A stretch of 64,000 bases of DNA from Fodinibius sp034521915 (GTDB lineage Bacteria; Bacteroidota; Rhodothermia; Balneolales; Balneolaceae). Of this stretch, positions 50,679-61,007 are shown one piece after another. The stretch is taken from the NCBI RefSeq assembly GCF_034521915.1, contig NZ_JAXHLU010000004.1:186001-250000 (forward strand), given 5' to 3'. The notes beneath the pieces were generated by a model. The model did not search any database. It was given only the letters and a program-made list of their open reading frames with translations, and had not been told where the DNA came from. Each line of letters opens with the position of its first letter. Within the stretch, counting starts at the first letter, position 1. The position numbers and the translations under genes were made by a program.

Positions 50679-52484
50679 ATGACCTGGAAACGAACGCATC
50701 ATTGCTCAGAGTTAACATTGGAAAATACCGGCGAAGAAGTTGTACTCAATGGGTGGGTAGCAACACGACGCGATTTAGGCGGTGTAATATTCATTGATCT
50801 GCGTGACCGTCGGGGCATCACGCAAATTGTTTTTTATGAAACGAATGAACAGCTTCATGAAAAAGCCGAAGAGCTGCGAACGGAATATGTTGTTGGGATT
50901 AAAGGAGTAGTTGAAAAACGCGGCGAAGAAAATATTAATCCGGAATTGACAACCGGCGGTATTGAAATCCGCGTTACTGATCTTGAAATTTATTCCGAGG
51001 CTGAAACAACACCTTTCGAAATTAAGGACGGTATAAAAACCAGTGAAGAACTCCGACTTAAGCACCGTTATCTGGATCTTCGACGTCCGGAGATCCAGGA
51101 AAATATGATCATGCGTTCTGATTTCTATCAGTCAACACGTTCGTTTTTCTATGACAATGATTTTTTGGAAATCGAAACACCTGTGCTGATGAAAAGTACC
51201 CCCGAAGGTGCTCGTGACTATCTGGTACCCAGTCGTGTAAATCCCGGTAGATTTTTTGCTCTTCCCCAAAGTCCGCAGACCTATAAGCAGTTGCTGATGG
51301 TTTCCGGTTTTGATCGCTATTTCCAAATTGTTAAGTGTTTCAGAGATGAAGACCTGCGTGCCGACCGGCAGCCGGAGTTTACACAGATTGATGTAGAGAT
51401 GTCTTTTGTGGATGAAGAAGATGTCATGGAGACCACCGAGGGTCTCATGAAAAAAATAATGAGTGAAACGGTTGGAGAAGAGATCGAGACTTCATTTGAT
51501 AGAATGACCTATGACCAGGCAATAAAAAGATATGGCACCGATAAGCCGGATACGCGATTCGGTCTTGAGTTTGCCGACTTTTCTGATCTTGTTGCTAATT
51601 CTGAATTTAAGATATTCTCCAATACTGTTGACAAAGGTGGAGCGGTACTGGGTATCACCGTTCCCGACCAGGGAGATATGGGACGCGGCGCCATAGACCG
51701 TTTAACTGAGCGGGTAAAAGAAGAAACCGGTGCGGCAGGGCTTATCTATATCAAGCTGAATGAAGATGATGGTGTAAAATGCAGTGTGGGTAAGTTTCTA
51801 AAGGACGAAACGGTTGATGCGATGGTTGAAAGGGCTGATGCAGAGATGGGTGATCTTGTGCTCATTCTTGCAGGACCTTCTCCCGAAGTGCATAAACAGA
51901 TGGGACAGCTCCGCCTTATGATGGGTAAAGAGCACAACCTGATTAATGAAGATGAATATAAGTTTTTGTGGGTTACTGATTTTCCATTGGTAGAATACAG
52001 TAAAGAAGATCACCGATATCATGCCCTGCACCATCCCTTTACAGCACCAAAGCCCGAGGATTTGGATAAGCTCGATGATCAGCCTGAAAAAGTTCGATCC
52101 CGGGCGTATGACTTGGTGCTTAACGGTTACGAGATTGGCGGTGGTTCTATTCGTATTCACGATCGGGAACTGCAAACCCGCATGTTTGAGTTGTTAGGAA
52201 TTGAGAAAGATGAGGCTCAGAAACGCTTTGGATTTCTACTGGATGCGTTTAAATACGGGGCACCGCCTCACGGAGGTATAGCACTTGGTGTAGATCGTAT
52301 TGTAATGATACTTTGCGGTGGAACCAGTCTGCGCGATGTGATTGCGTTTCCTAAAAACCAGAAAGCGCAGAGTCTGATGGATAATAGTCCCGATTTTGTG
52401 GACGAGGAGCAGTTGGATGATCTGCATATTGAACTAAAAAAGTATGCCAGGGAAGCGGCACAAGAACAGGAATCAGAAAATTAA
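50679..52484 (+). CDS. aspS: Aspartyl-tRNA synthetase
   Basis: A 601-residue class IIb AspRS. N-terminal OB-fold anticodon-binding domain (about 1-105), motif 1 in FYDNDFLEIETPVL, motif 2 FRDEDLRADRQPEFTQID, the bacterial GAD insertion (about 285-420) and motif 3 GGIALGVDRIVM near the end. The bacterial-length GAD domain suggests the charging specificity of bacterial AspRS; whether it is discriminating cannot be told. DUF429 follows 3 nt downstream. Confidence 0.97.
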   Translation: MTWKRTHHCSELTLENTGEEVVLNGWVATRRDLGGVIFIDLRDRRGITQIVFYETNEQLHEKAEELRTEYVVGIKGVVEKRGEENINPELTTGGIEIRVTDLEIYSEAETTPFEIKDGIKTSEELRLKHRYLDLRRPEIQENMIMRSDFYQSTRSFFYDNDFLEIETPVLMKSTPEGARDYLVPSRVNPGRFFALPQSPQTYKQLLMVSGFDRYFQIVKCFRDEDLRADRQPEFTQIDVEMSFVDEEDVMETTEGLMKKIMSETVGEEIETSFDRMTYDQAIKRYGTDKPDTRFGLEFADFSDLVANSEFKIFSNTVDKGGAVLGITVPDQGDMGRGAIDRLTERVKEETGAAGLIYIKLNEDDGVKCSVGKFLKDETVDAMVERADAEMGDLVLILAGPSPEVHKQMGQLRLMMGKEHNLINEDEYKFLWVTDFPLVEYSKEDHRYHALHHPFTAPKPEDLDKLDDQPEKVRSRAYDLVLNGYEIGGGSIRIHDRELQTRMFELLGIEKDEAQKRFGFLLDAFKYGAPPHGGIALGVDRIVMILCGGTSLRDVIAFPKNQKAQSLMDNSPDFVDEEQLDDLHIELKKYAREAAQEQESEN

Positions 52485-52487
52485 ATT

Positions 52488-53207
52488 TTGGTTGATTTGA
52501 AAACATTAGGAATTGACGGATGCCGGGCGGGATGGATTGCCATTAGCTTAGATGATGAAGGAGCCGGTTATTGGCTACTGGAATCAGATCAGCAGTTAAA
52601 AGAGTATTTTGAGGAGTTTGATCGCATTTTTATAGATGTACCGATTGGTTTGGCTGAAGAGGAGTATGTAAGAGAGTGTGATGATGAGCTTCGCGATATC
52701 TTGGGACCCGATTACCAGGCCAGTGTTTTTAACCCGCCTATACGTCCGGCTTTGTATTCTCCGACCTATGGCGAAGCATCAATGACGAGTTACGAAATTA
52801 CGGGTAAAAAGATTTCTACCCAGGCCTGGAATATCACTCCGAATATCAAAACGGTAGATCATTTTTTACAAAATAATGAAGAACTGCAGGATAAAGTTTT
52901 TGAGAGTCATCCCGAGCTTCTATTTCGCATTTTAAATGGTAATAACTCCATCCTGCAAAAGAAGGCAACAAAAAAGGGATTGCGCCACCGGTTAAAATTG
53001 CTGAAAGATCGAAGCGAATATGCGGATGATTTTTTCCGGGATATTAAAGAGGAGTACCGACGCAACCAGGTGGATGAAGATGATATCGTAGATGCAATGG
53101 TTTTGGGTTGGTTTGCTCTTCAATCAACCGAGAAAGATATGAAGACCTTGCCTGAAAACCCTCCTACAGATTCTGCCGGATTGCCTATGGCTATTCACTA
53201 TGTGTAG
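52488..53207 (+). CDS. DUF429-family protein
   Basis: A 239-residue DUF429 protein, an RNase-H-fold family of unknown function. N-terminal GIDGCRAGWIAI, then IFIDVPIGL, the ARG/PAL-type NPPIRPALYSP stretch and an ESHPELLFR motif; a C-terminal DEDDIVDAMVLGW block. Start is TTG at 52488, four nt after the aspS stop; the next in-frame start would lose the GIDG motif. Probably co-transcribed with aspS. Confidence 0.85.
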   Translation: MVDLKTLGIDGCRAGWIAISLDDEGAGYWLLESDQQLKEYFEEFDRIFIDVPIGLAEEEYVRECDDELRDILGPDYQASVFNPPIRPALYSPTYGEASMTSYEITGKKISTQAWNITPNIKTVDHFLQNNEELQDKVFESHPELLFRILNGNNSILQKKATKKGLRHRLKLLKDRSEYADDFFRDIKEEYRRNQVDEDDIVDAMVLGWFALQSTEKDMKTLPENPPTDSAGLPMAIHYV

Positions 53208-53242
53208 AATTTCCTGGATCAGAAAAGAGAATGAGAAAACTA

Positions 53243-54700
53243 TTACTCATTCTTATCCTCAAGAATATTCTTGTATTTAACACCTGCTTTATAAACGCGG
53301 TTTACTCCGTTAAAGGCGGCAATACGATAGGCTTCACTTAGTGTAGGATAATTCATTACGTGATTGATAAAATATCGGATATCGCCATCATATGACATGA
53401 CTGATTGTCCCAGGTGGATAAGGTTGGCAGCATCTGCTCCTAAAATATGTACGCCCAGCAGTTTCAGGGAATTAGTGCTAAAGACCAGCTTAAGCATACC
53501 GTTGGAATTATTGCTCATATTTCCTTTAGCAATATTTTTGAAATAGGCTCGTCCAACAGTGATATCCAATCCCATTTCTTCGGCATCCTGTTCTGTAATA
53601 CCAATGTTTGAAATTTCTGGAATAGCATAGATGCCGTATGGTATCTGGTCGGGTACCTCCAGAGTCGGAATACCAAACATGTTACAGGCTGCCAACCTGC
53701 CTTGCGAAAATGAGGCCGAAGCCAGACGTGGAAATCCGATTACATCTCCTGCGGCATAAATATTGTCAACATTTGTCTTATATGAGTCATCGGTTACGAT
53801 AAAATTCCTGTCATCGGTCTCAACACCAACGGTATCCAGGTTAAGGCCCTCGATATTTGGTTTTCGGCCTCCCATAAAGAGTACGTGTTCTGTTTCGATA
53901 ACTTGCAGGCGCTTATCCTCCGATTTGGATCTGAATTTTACCTCAGTATAATTTCGCAAAGCGCTGAAAGATACATCTTCAACACTCACATTCTTCTTTA
54001 TCGTAATACCTTTTTGTTTTAAAGAATCTTGCAGATGCTTTTTAATTTCGTGATCTAAAAAGGTGAGATAGTCTTTTTTTCCACTCAACAGCGTAACACG
54101 AGTTCCCAGCGCTGCGAAAATAGTGGCGTATTCTATAGCATTAACTCCAGATCCAATAACTACCAACCGGCGGGGAATGTGCGTGATTTCCAAGATGGAT
54201 TTATAGTCAAGCACTTTGTCATTATCTACCTCGAAGTTCTGGGGTGGAATGGGGCTACTTCCTGTACTGATCAGAACATAATCTGCGGTATAGGTTTCTG
54301 TAGATCCAATATGTGTTTCTACCTCTACCGTATGTTTGTCTTTTAGGCTGCCAAAACCGCGGGCTACATCCACCTTATTTTTGATCAGGTCATTTTTGAC
54401 TTTCTGATTTTCTTTCTCCAGGATTTCCTGCTTGTATTGCAGTAAATCGCCCATCTTAAAGCGTTCATAGGGCTTTTTGTGTTCGTGATCGCCAAATTGC
54501 TCATTAAAGTCGAGGATATTTTTTGCAGCCTCTCGGAGGGCCTTGCTGGGGACAGTCCCCGTATTGATCCATGTTCCCCCTAGGTATTTTTTATGGGATT
54601 CAACAACTAAAACGTTCTTATCAAATTTTGAACTTTGCATGGCACAGGAAAAGCCTGCGGGTCCTGTCCCGATAATAATGATATCGTAATCTCGACTCAT
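53243..54700 (-). CDS. SthA-like pyridine nucleotide transhydrogenase
   Basis: A 485-residue flavoprotein of the class I pyridine nucleotide-disulfide oxidoreductase family. FAD motif IIIIGTGPAGFSCA at 6-19, the NAD(P) motif VVIGSGVNAIEYA near 182-194, and a C-terminal dimerisation domain. The normal redox-active CxxxxC is absent: the site reads GTWINTGTVPSK, i.e. no cysteines, as in soluble transhydrogenase SthA. Probably interconverts NADH and NADPH. Dihydrolipoamide dehydrogenase is ruled out by the missing disulfide. Confidence 0.88.
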   Translation of the reverse strand: MSRDYDIIIIGTGPAGFSCAMQSSKFDKNVLVVESHKKYLGGTWINTGTVPSKALREAAKNILDFNEQFGDHEHKKPYERFKMGDLLQYKQEILEKENQKVKNDLIKNKVDVARGFGSLKDKHTVEVETHIGSTETYTADYVLISTGSSPIPPQNFEVDNDKVLDYKSILEITHIPRRLVVIGSGVNAIEYATIFAALGTRVTLLSGKKDYLTFLDHEIKKHLQDSLKQKGITIKKNVSVEDVSFSALRNYTEVKFRSKSEDKRLQVIETEHVLFMGGRKPNIEGLNLDTVGVETDDRNFIVTDDSYKTNVDNIYAAGDVIGFPRLASASFSQGRLAACNMFGIPTLEVPDQIPYGIYAIPEISNIGITEQDAEEMGLDITVGRAYFKNIAKGNMSNNSNGMLKLVFSTNSLKLLGVHILGADAANLIHLGQSVMSYDGDIRYFINHVMNYPTLSEAYRIAAFNGVNRVYKAGVKYKNILEDKNE

Positions 54701-54830
54701 AATGGAATATGAAAACTAAAAAGTGAAATTGAATTTATATCTCAAAAATAGAACAAAATGATGAGCAAATCTCCATTTTTTAGATTCAATCAAGTAACGT
54801 AAAATGGAACGATTTACAATCTATTTTTGA

Positions 54831-54861
54831 TTGGTACTATGCATTAAAGGTGCTAAATTTA
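54831..54861 (+). promoter_or_regulatory. Candidate sod promoter
   Basis: TTG at 54831-54833, 20 nt, then TAAATTTA at 54854-54861, one base off TAnnTTTG, about 77 nt upstream of the SOD ATG. Confidence 0.35.
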
Positions 54862-54938
54862 AGGTATTGCACCGAAACGAGATAACATTATTACAATTTA
54901 TTTTATTAACAACTATTTAAAACCAAAAACTTATTATT

Positions 54939-55547
54939 ATGGCTTACGAACTACCTGATTTACCATATGATTACGATGCACTGGAACCGCATATTGATGA
55001 GCGGACGATGAAAATTCATCACGGCAAACACCATCAGGGATACACCGATAAGGTAAATGCTGCCTTAAAAGGATCTGAATTTGCCGATCTGCCTATCGAG
55101 GAAGTTCTGCAGCGTATTACAGAGGTACCTGAAGATATTCGACAAGCCGTGATTAACAATGGCGGTGGATATGCAAACCATAAATTGTTCTGGACTATTC
55201 TTTCTCCCAATGGCGGTGGAGAACCCACAGGTGATATTGCAGGTGCTATTAAAGAAGATTTTGGGAGCTTTAAAGATTTCAAAGAAGCATTCAACAATGC
55301 AGCCACCGGTCAATTTGGGTCTGGCTGGGGTTGGTTGTGCGTGAACAGAGATGGTAGCCTTGAAGTACTTTCTACGGCCAATCAAAATAGCCCGTACATG
55401 AATGGACTAACACCTATTTTGGGCGTTGATGTTTGGGAACATGCTTACTATCTGCACTATCAGAATGAGCGTGGTAAGTACGTCAAGAATTTCTGGAACT
55501 TGGTCAATTGGGATCAAGTGAATGAATATTACAACGACGCTACCTAA
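54939..55547 (+). CDS. Superoxide dismutase (Mn/Fe family, Mn-like)
   Basis: A 202-residue SOD converting superoxide to hydrogen peroxide and oxygen. Metal ligands H27, H81, D164 and H168 are all present (MKIHHGK, YANHKLFW, LGVDVWEHAY). A Gln in the C-terminal domain (STANQN) at the outer-sphere position is the pattern often seen in Mn enzymes, but metal use cannot be settled from sequence. Monocistronic with its own terminator. Confidence 0.95.
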   Translation: MAYELPDLPYDYDALEPHIDERTMKIHHGKHHQGYTDKVNAALKGSEFADLPIEEVLQRITEVPEDIRQAVINNGGGYANHKLFWTILSPNGGGEPTGDIAGAIKEDFGSFKDFKEAFNNAATGQFGSGWGWLCVNRDGSLEVLSTANQNSPYMNGLTPILGVDVWEHAYYLHYQNERGKYVKNFWNLVNWDQVNEYYNDAT

Positions 55548-55576
55548 ATAATTAGTTGTGTGTTGAAAAAAAGTAT

Positions 55577-55614
55577 AAAAGCACTCCGTCGTTTAAAACG
55601 GAGTGCTTTTTCTT
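55577..55614 (+). terminator. sod terminator
   Basis: AAAAGCACTCCGT/ACGGAGTGCTTTT, a 13-bp stem with an 8-nt loop, then TTCTT. Confidence 0.92.
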
Positions 55615-55682
55615 CTTACATACTTCATATATGAGCCTTATATTTGATCTTTAACACAAAGCCGAAATAAATACATTTACTT

Positions 55683-56144
55683 ATGCAATTTGGACTTGGA
55701 GCAGGCCCCGACGTTTCTTGGATGCGAGAAGAATTAACAGACTTGGGTATTGAGGAGTTGGAAACTGTTGAAGATGTGGATCGTGCTATGGATGAATATG
55801 ATGATGGCACGATGCTGATGGTGATAAATTCTGTTTGTGGATGTGCTGCAGGTAATGCGCGTCCGGGTGTAAAAATTGCGCTTGAAGAATCGGAGATTCA
55901 GCCTGATCATATGGTGACGGTTTTTGCCGGTCAGGATAAAAAGGCCACAGAACGGGCCCGGGAGTATTTTAGTGAGTACCCACCATCTTCTCCCGCTTTC
56001 GCCTATTTCAAGGATGGCGAAATTAAGGCAATGATTCCGCGCCATCGTATTGAAGGACGCACCAAAGTAGAAATTGCCGATGATTTAAAGATGGTGTTCA
56101 AAGCTTTTGACGGTGAGGAGGAAACCGAAGAAGCAGAAAACTAA
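55683..56144 (+). CDS. BrxA/BrxB-family bacilliredoxin
   Basis: A 153-residue bacilliredoxin (YphP/YqiW family) with the CGC active-site motif at 52-54 in NSVCGCAAGNARPG, thioredoxin-like fold, and MVTVFAGQDKKATERAREYF. In Bacillus these reverse bacillithiolation; whether this organism makes bacillithiol is not shown here. Lies between sod and a phosphatase; ends in a terminator. A redox-stress setting is plausible. Confidence 0.92.
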   Translation: MQFGLGAGPDVSWMREELTDLGIEELETVEDVDRAMDEYDDGTMLMVINSVCGCAAGNARPGVKIALEESEIQPDHMVTVFAGQDKKATERAREYFSEYPPSSPAFAYFKDGEIKAMIPRHRIEGRTKVEIADDLKMVFKAFDGEEETEEAEN

Positions 56145-56169
56145 GTCTGTACAGTTATTTTACAGTTTT

Positions 56170-56203
56170 AAAGCCGGTGGGGTTTATCCTATCGGCTTTT
56201 TTA
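56170..56203 (+). terminator. Terminator of bacilliredoxin gene
   Basis: AAAGCCGGTGG pairs with CCTATCGGCTTT (two G-U pairs) around a 7-nt loop, followed by TTTATTTTT. Confidence 0.8.
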
Positions 56204-56376
56204 TTTTTGAGAAGCCGCTATTTGCATTTCCACTGGATTGCATAAAAAAATAGGGAAACAATAGAGTCGGAATTCCGTAGGGTATTTTCGATGATGATTG
56301 TATATTGAATTCTACTTCATTTTTATATTAAAATAGCAGTTACAGAGGGATTGTAAGAAACGAAAGTCACTATTAT

Positions 56377-58912
56377 ATGGGGCAACGGTTATCATATTGG
56401 ATATTCTTGGGTGTTATTGGATTTGCAGTATTCTTTGTACTGCACTCTTTTATTGCTTTTAACGCCGGAGCTCCCATAGAGCAGAGCAAGTCTACGATTG
56501 AGCATAAAACCGCTGAGCTTTCTCAGCGTCTTGGCTTTTCGATAGATAGCCTGCAAATTATGACTGAGAGAACCCAGCATTTGAATTATTATAAAATGCT
56601 GCAGGACTCAGCCAAGGAAGACCTCCCGTCACCGGCAGAACTCAACAAGAATGGCGTGCATCTTACAGGATGGAAGGTGAGTATCGGAACCGCCCAGGAT
56701 GAGGATGATGGTTTTTCGCACGAAGCAAATAATTTTATGAGTGAGTTGGGACGTCTTGATATCCGTTACGATCAAGAGGGAAACGTGCGCCGGCTGTCGA
56801 AATATACTGATAATCCCAATCCAACATTTGTTCCGGGCGATTCCCTGTTCTCAATTGCCAATCGGATTGTGCAGGATATATTAGGATACAATCTTCAGAA
56901 TTATCAGCTTGATTACGTAGATATAAGGGATACGCTGCTAACAACAGAACCCGGGTTTGGGCAGCAATCAATGGAGTTGTCTGATTCTCGTGTTGGTAAT
57001 AATATGGTATTCCGATGGAATAAGAAGGGCGTGGATATATCAGGTCCCCAGGAGCTGTCACTCGAAGTCAGGCCCATTATTCGGGAAAATAATACGCCCA
57101 ATATGGCAAGTATTCAGTATGGGGTTTCCATTGAGAGTTTTAAGGCATTGGATAAACTTGAGCCCGAACAGATTGATCCGGTTCAAAGTATCAGTTATGT
57201 GGATTTGGCAACAACGTTTGGCTCACTGGCAATTCTGGCTATCCTTGTCGTTTTCCTGGGGATAAAGTATATAAATAAGGGACAGGTAGAGTGGCGACGG
57301 GCAATTTTTATGTTGGTTAGTGTTCTGCTGGGTGTTTTGGGATGGAGAGTATTTTATCTCATAAATACTATGAATGATTTCTGGAATCAAACGAGCGAAG
57401 CCCTCTTTATACTGAATAATCTCATCGTTGCCGCAATTTTGGGATTATATGCAGCTTTAGCCTATATCGGATGGGAAGCGATGGCACGATCCCGAGATGA
57501 AGAGCAGTTACATTTGATAGATACCTTTTGGCGAAAACGATTTTTCTTTCGGGAAACCGGAGAAGGGCTCCTTCGTGGATACGCTTTGGGTGGCGGATTA
57601 TTGGGAATACTTAGCGTTAGCTTATTCTTACTGGGTACTCAATATTATCAGGCGGATAGCCAGAATAGTTTTACAGAAGCAATTATGCAGCCCAAACTGT
57701 TGACTATAAATATGGCTATTTGGATTAACGTGTGGTTGGTTTCGCTGGGACATGTAGGAGTAACGTCTGGATTTCTGCAGTCAAAAATCAACAATCGCTG
57801 GCTGTTTTATGGAGCTGGAATGCTGCTTGCTTGGAATTCTTTTTTCAGGATCAGGCATTCTATTTGAGCTCATAGGGACAGAATGGTACGACTTAGTAGT
57901 TTTCTCAGCTATAGGAGGAGTAACGCTTTTTGCGGTGCAAGGATCGGGACTTCTGTCATTTGCAACAGGCTGGTGGGTATTTATGTCGGTATTACTGGTC
58001 ATGCCGTATTGGGGCTCATCAAGTATGAATGTTGCCTATATCGCGTGGACACAATTCTTTATTCTGGGATTACCCCTGATCTATGGATTAATTGCTTATA
58101 AATATGGAAACTCCATTTCCGAAATGGGTGGATATATTCCCGAATATCAAGAGCGGATGGCAAATCACTTGCGAGTTGAAAAAGAGATTGAGATTGCTCG
58201 CGAAAGTCAATTTAAATTAATGCCTCTTCGTCCGCCAACTGCAGAAGGAATTGATGTATATGGATTTTTTATGCCATCATTCGAAGTGGGGGGAGATTAC
58301 TACGACTATATCATAAGTAGTAATGGTACGGCAAATAGTCAGGTCTTAAATATGACTATTGCCGATGTTTCCGGAAAAGCAATGAAGGCGGCGATGCATG
58401 CCGTTTTTACCAGTGGATTATTGCTCTCACGTCTGCATAAAGATGCCCCGGACTCCATTTTGCGAGAAATTGCCCCAACTCTTCATACCCGTACTGACCG
58501 GCAGACATTTATTACTTGTATAATCGCACAATATCATCTTGAAAGCAGAATACTGAAATTAGCGAATGCGGGCCATTGCTTACCCATTCTTAAGCGCGAT
58601 GGAAAGGCAGAATTTATCAATACGCCGGCCCCCAAATATCCCTTGGGATTACAATCGTCCGTTGATTATCAGGCGTATGAGGTACAGCTACAGAAGGGAG
58701 ATTTTCTCTTACTATATTCTGATGGATTGCCTGAGGCTGTAAATCCCCAGGGCGAACGTTTCGGTTTCGATAGTTTGGTTACCCTTGTAGAATCACTGGA
58801 TACCGATAACCTTCCCAGCAACGAAATATCGATGGATATTAAACGGAAAGTTCAGAAATTTAGCGACTATCAATTGGCTGATGATACCACTATCATATGC
58901 CTCAAGATATAG
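56377..58912 (+). CDS. SpoIIE/RsbU-type serine phosphatase, with one-base frameshift
   Basis: Expected 844 residues: an N-terminal TM (about 7-26), an extracytoplasmic domain to about 280, a membrane domain of about 8-10 helices, and a C-terminal PP2C-type SpoIIE phosphatase domain with VGGDYYDYI, ADVSGKAMKAA, YSDGLPEAVN and LADDTTIICLKI metal-binding Asp motifs. The frame breaks within the TTTTTT run 57840-57845 (after LAWNSF, where the other frame continues SGSGILFELIG); removing one T restores one ORF. Such phosphatases activate STAS antagonists; the STAS protein at 19.4 kb is a candidate partner. Located immediately upstream of hflK. May be functional if the indel is a sequencing error. 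Confidence 0.88.
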
Positions 58913-58964
58913 GGACGTGTGAATCGAAGATTTGAACATTTTCTAACAAGAAAACCAATTTTAT

Positions 58965-59984
58965 ATGGCACAAGACAATAATTTTTCCGGCATGGATATG
59001 CCGCCACAGCTCAAGAAGTTGGGCAGCAATATTCAATATATCATATTGGGAGCATTCGTTGTGGTATTAGCTTTTTCCTCCTTTTTTACGGTAAATCCTG
59101 AAGAGGTGGGAATTGTAACGCGATTTGGTGAGTTTACACGAACGGCTTATCCCGGCCTAAATTTTAAGGTACCTTTTGTTGAGGATGTTCGCTATGTACC
59201 CATTCAACGTCAGTTAAAACATGAATTCGGATACCGAACAACGAGCGCCGGAGTGCGGTCTAGTTATCAAAAACAGGGGTACAGGGATGAATCGCTTATG
59301 CTTACCGGAGATCTCAATCTTGCGGATGTAGAATGGGTTGTGCAGTATAGAATCGACGATCCGTATGATTTTCTCTTTAAAATTCGGAATCCCGAACAAA
59401 CACTGCGCGATATTTCAGAATCTGCAATGCGTCAAATTGTTGGAGATCGTACCGTAAATGAGGTTCTAACTGTGGGACGTGCTGAAGTTGCTATGAAAGC
59501 ACAGGAATTAATCCAGAAGATTTGTACCGAGTATGAATCGGGTATTCAAATAGAGCAAATTGTTCTACAGGATATTAATCCACCCGATCCGGTAAAACCA
59601 TCTTTTAATGCCGTTAATGAAGCTCAGCAACAAAAAGAAACGCTGATCAATGAGGCAAAATCTGAATATAACAAGGTAATACCCCGTGCTAAGGGACGAG
59701 CTCAGGAAACGATTCAGCGAGCAGAAGGTTATGCGGTTAATCGCGTAAATCGTGCCCAGGGTGAAGCCTCTCGTTTCAATCAACTTTATCAAGAGTATGT
59801 GAAGGCTCCCGAAGTTACGAAGCGGCGTCTATATCTTGAAACGCTGGAGGAAATTCTCCCCAAATTAGGCAACAAAATTGTAACCGATCAAAACGGAAAT
59901 AGCGTTTTGCCGTTGCTGCAGATGCAGATGGATGGCGTGAACGTCAATAAGTCAAATGCTAACTCAAACAATCAGGGTAATTAG
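58965..59984 (+). CDS. hflK: FtsH regulator HflK
   Basis: A 339-residue SPFH/prohibitin-family protein anchored by an N-terminal TM (about 26-45) with the domain facing the periplasm. It forms a complex with HflC that regulates the FtsH protease. Recognisable: FTVNPEEVGIVTRFGEF, PGLNFKVPFVEDV, and a long coiled-coil region with RAKGRAQETIQRAEGYAV. Separated from hflC by 2 nt, so the pair is translationally coupled. Confidence 0.95.
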   Translation: MAQDNNFSGMDMPPQLKKLGSNIQYIILGAFVVVLAFSSFFTVNPEEVGIVTRFGEFTRTAYPGLNFKVPFVEDVRYVPIQRQLKHEFGYRTTSAGVRSSYQKQGYRDESLMLTGDLNLADVEWVVQYRIDDPYDFLFKIRNPEQTLRDISESAMRQIVGDRTVNEVLTVGRAEVAMKAQELIQKICTEYESGIQIEQIVLQDINPPDPVKPSFNAVNEAQQQKETLINEAKSEYNKVIPRAKGRAQETIQRAEGYAVNRVNRAQGEASRFNQLYQEYVKAPEVTKRRLYLETLEEILPKLGNKIVTDQNGNSVLPLLQMQMDGVNVNKSNANSNNQGN

Positions 59985-59986
59985 AT

Positions 59987-60934
59987 ATGAAGAACTGGAA
60001 AAGCATTTCACTACTTGTTGTTTTAGGAGCATTATTTCTTGTAGCATTTGATGGATTTTACATTGTGGATGAAACTGAGCAGGTAGTCATTACACAGTTT
60101 GGCGATCCCGTGGGTGATACGGTCTCTGATCCGGGTATGAAATTTAAAATTCCCTTTATACAGACAGCCCACTATTTTGATGAGCGGTATCTGGAGTGGG
60201 ACGGTGATCGTAATCAGGTTCCAACGAAGGACAAAAAGTTCATTTTTGTGGATACCTATGCCCGTTGGCAGATTACCGATCCGCTTCAGTTTTTTAAGCG
60301 ACTACGCGATGAGCGGGGCGCCCAATCTCGTCTTGATGATATTTTGGATGGAGAAACCCGGAATGCGGTAGCTTCTCATGATCTTGTAGAAGTAGTACGG
60401 ACCTCCAACCGTGATCCAAAGTCGGATGCTACAATTACAGAAATTGTGGAAGATACGTTGGCTGATATTTCGTTTGGCCGTGACTCTATCCAAACTGTTA
60501 TTCAGCAGTTGGCAAACGAACGAGCTTCGGACCTGGGCCTGAAAGTGCTTGATTTTAGGTTTAAACGGATCAACTATGTTGAAGATGTGCGTCAAACGGT
60601 TTACGATCGAATGATAAGTGAACGTAACCGTATTGCTGATAAATTTCGGTCAGAAGGTGAGGGTGAGGCCGCCCGAATAAATGGTGAAAAAGAGCGTGAA
60701 TTGCAGACGATAGAATCTGAAGCATTTCGTGAAGCAGAAGAGATCCGCGGAGAGGCTGATGCTCGTGCGACGGCCATTTATGCAGAAGCATATAACCAAA
60801 CGAATGCGGCGCAAAGACTCTACAACTTTACCCGAACAATGGAGTCGTATAAGAAAGCACTTGATAGTCAAACATCGCTTATTCTTTCAACGGACAGTGA
60901 CTTCTTTAAATTCTTGAATGATATTCAGGAATAA
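59987..60934 (+). CDS. hflC: FtsH regulator HflC
   Basis: A 315-residue SPFH-family partner of HflK, with an N-terminal TM (about 6-23), the FYIVDETEQVVITQFGDPV and PGMKFKIPFIQT motifs and the typical coiled coil EGEAARINGEKERELQTIESEAFREAEEIRGEADARA. Its length and motif set match HflC rather than HflK. Terminated by a perfect palindromic stem. Confidence 0.95.
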   Translation: MKNWKSISLLVVLGALFLVAFDGFYIVDETEQVVITQFGDPVGDTVSDPGMKFKIPFIQTAHYFDERYLEWDGDRNQVPTKDKKFIFVDTYARWQITDPLQFFKRLRDERGAQSRLDDILDGETRNAVASHDLVEVVRTSNRDPKSDATITEIVEDTLADISFGRDSIQTVIQQLANERASDLGLKVLDFRFKRINYVEDVRQTVYDRMISERNRIADKFRSEGEGEAARINGEKERELQTIESEAFREAEEIRGEADARATAIYAEAYNQTNAAQRLYNFTRTMESYKKALDSQTSLILSTDSDFFKFLNDIQE

Positions 60935-60961
60935 TAGAGAATGAATATCTAATAAATAATT

Positions 60962-60992
60962 AGCCTGCGGTTTAAACCGCAGGCTTTTTTTA
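60962..60992. terminator. Palindromic terminator between hflC and aarF-like gene
   Basis: AGCCTGCGGTTTAAACCGCAGGCT is a perfect 24-nt palindrome followed by TTTTTTTATT on the plus strand and by an AATTATTTATT-type run on the minus strand. Sits between two convergent genes. Confidence 0.92.
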
Positions 60993-61007
60993 TTACCTGA
61001 ACTAAAT

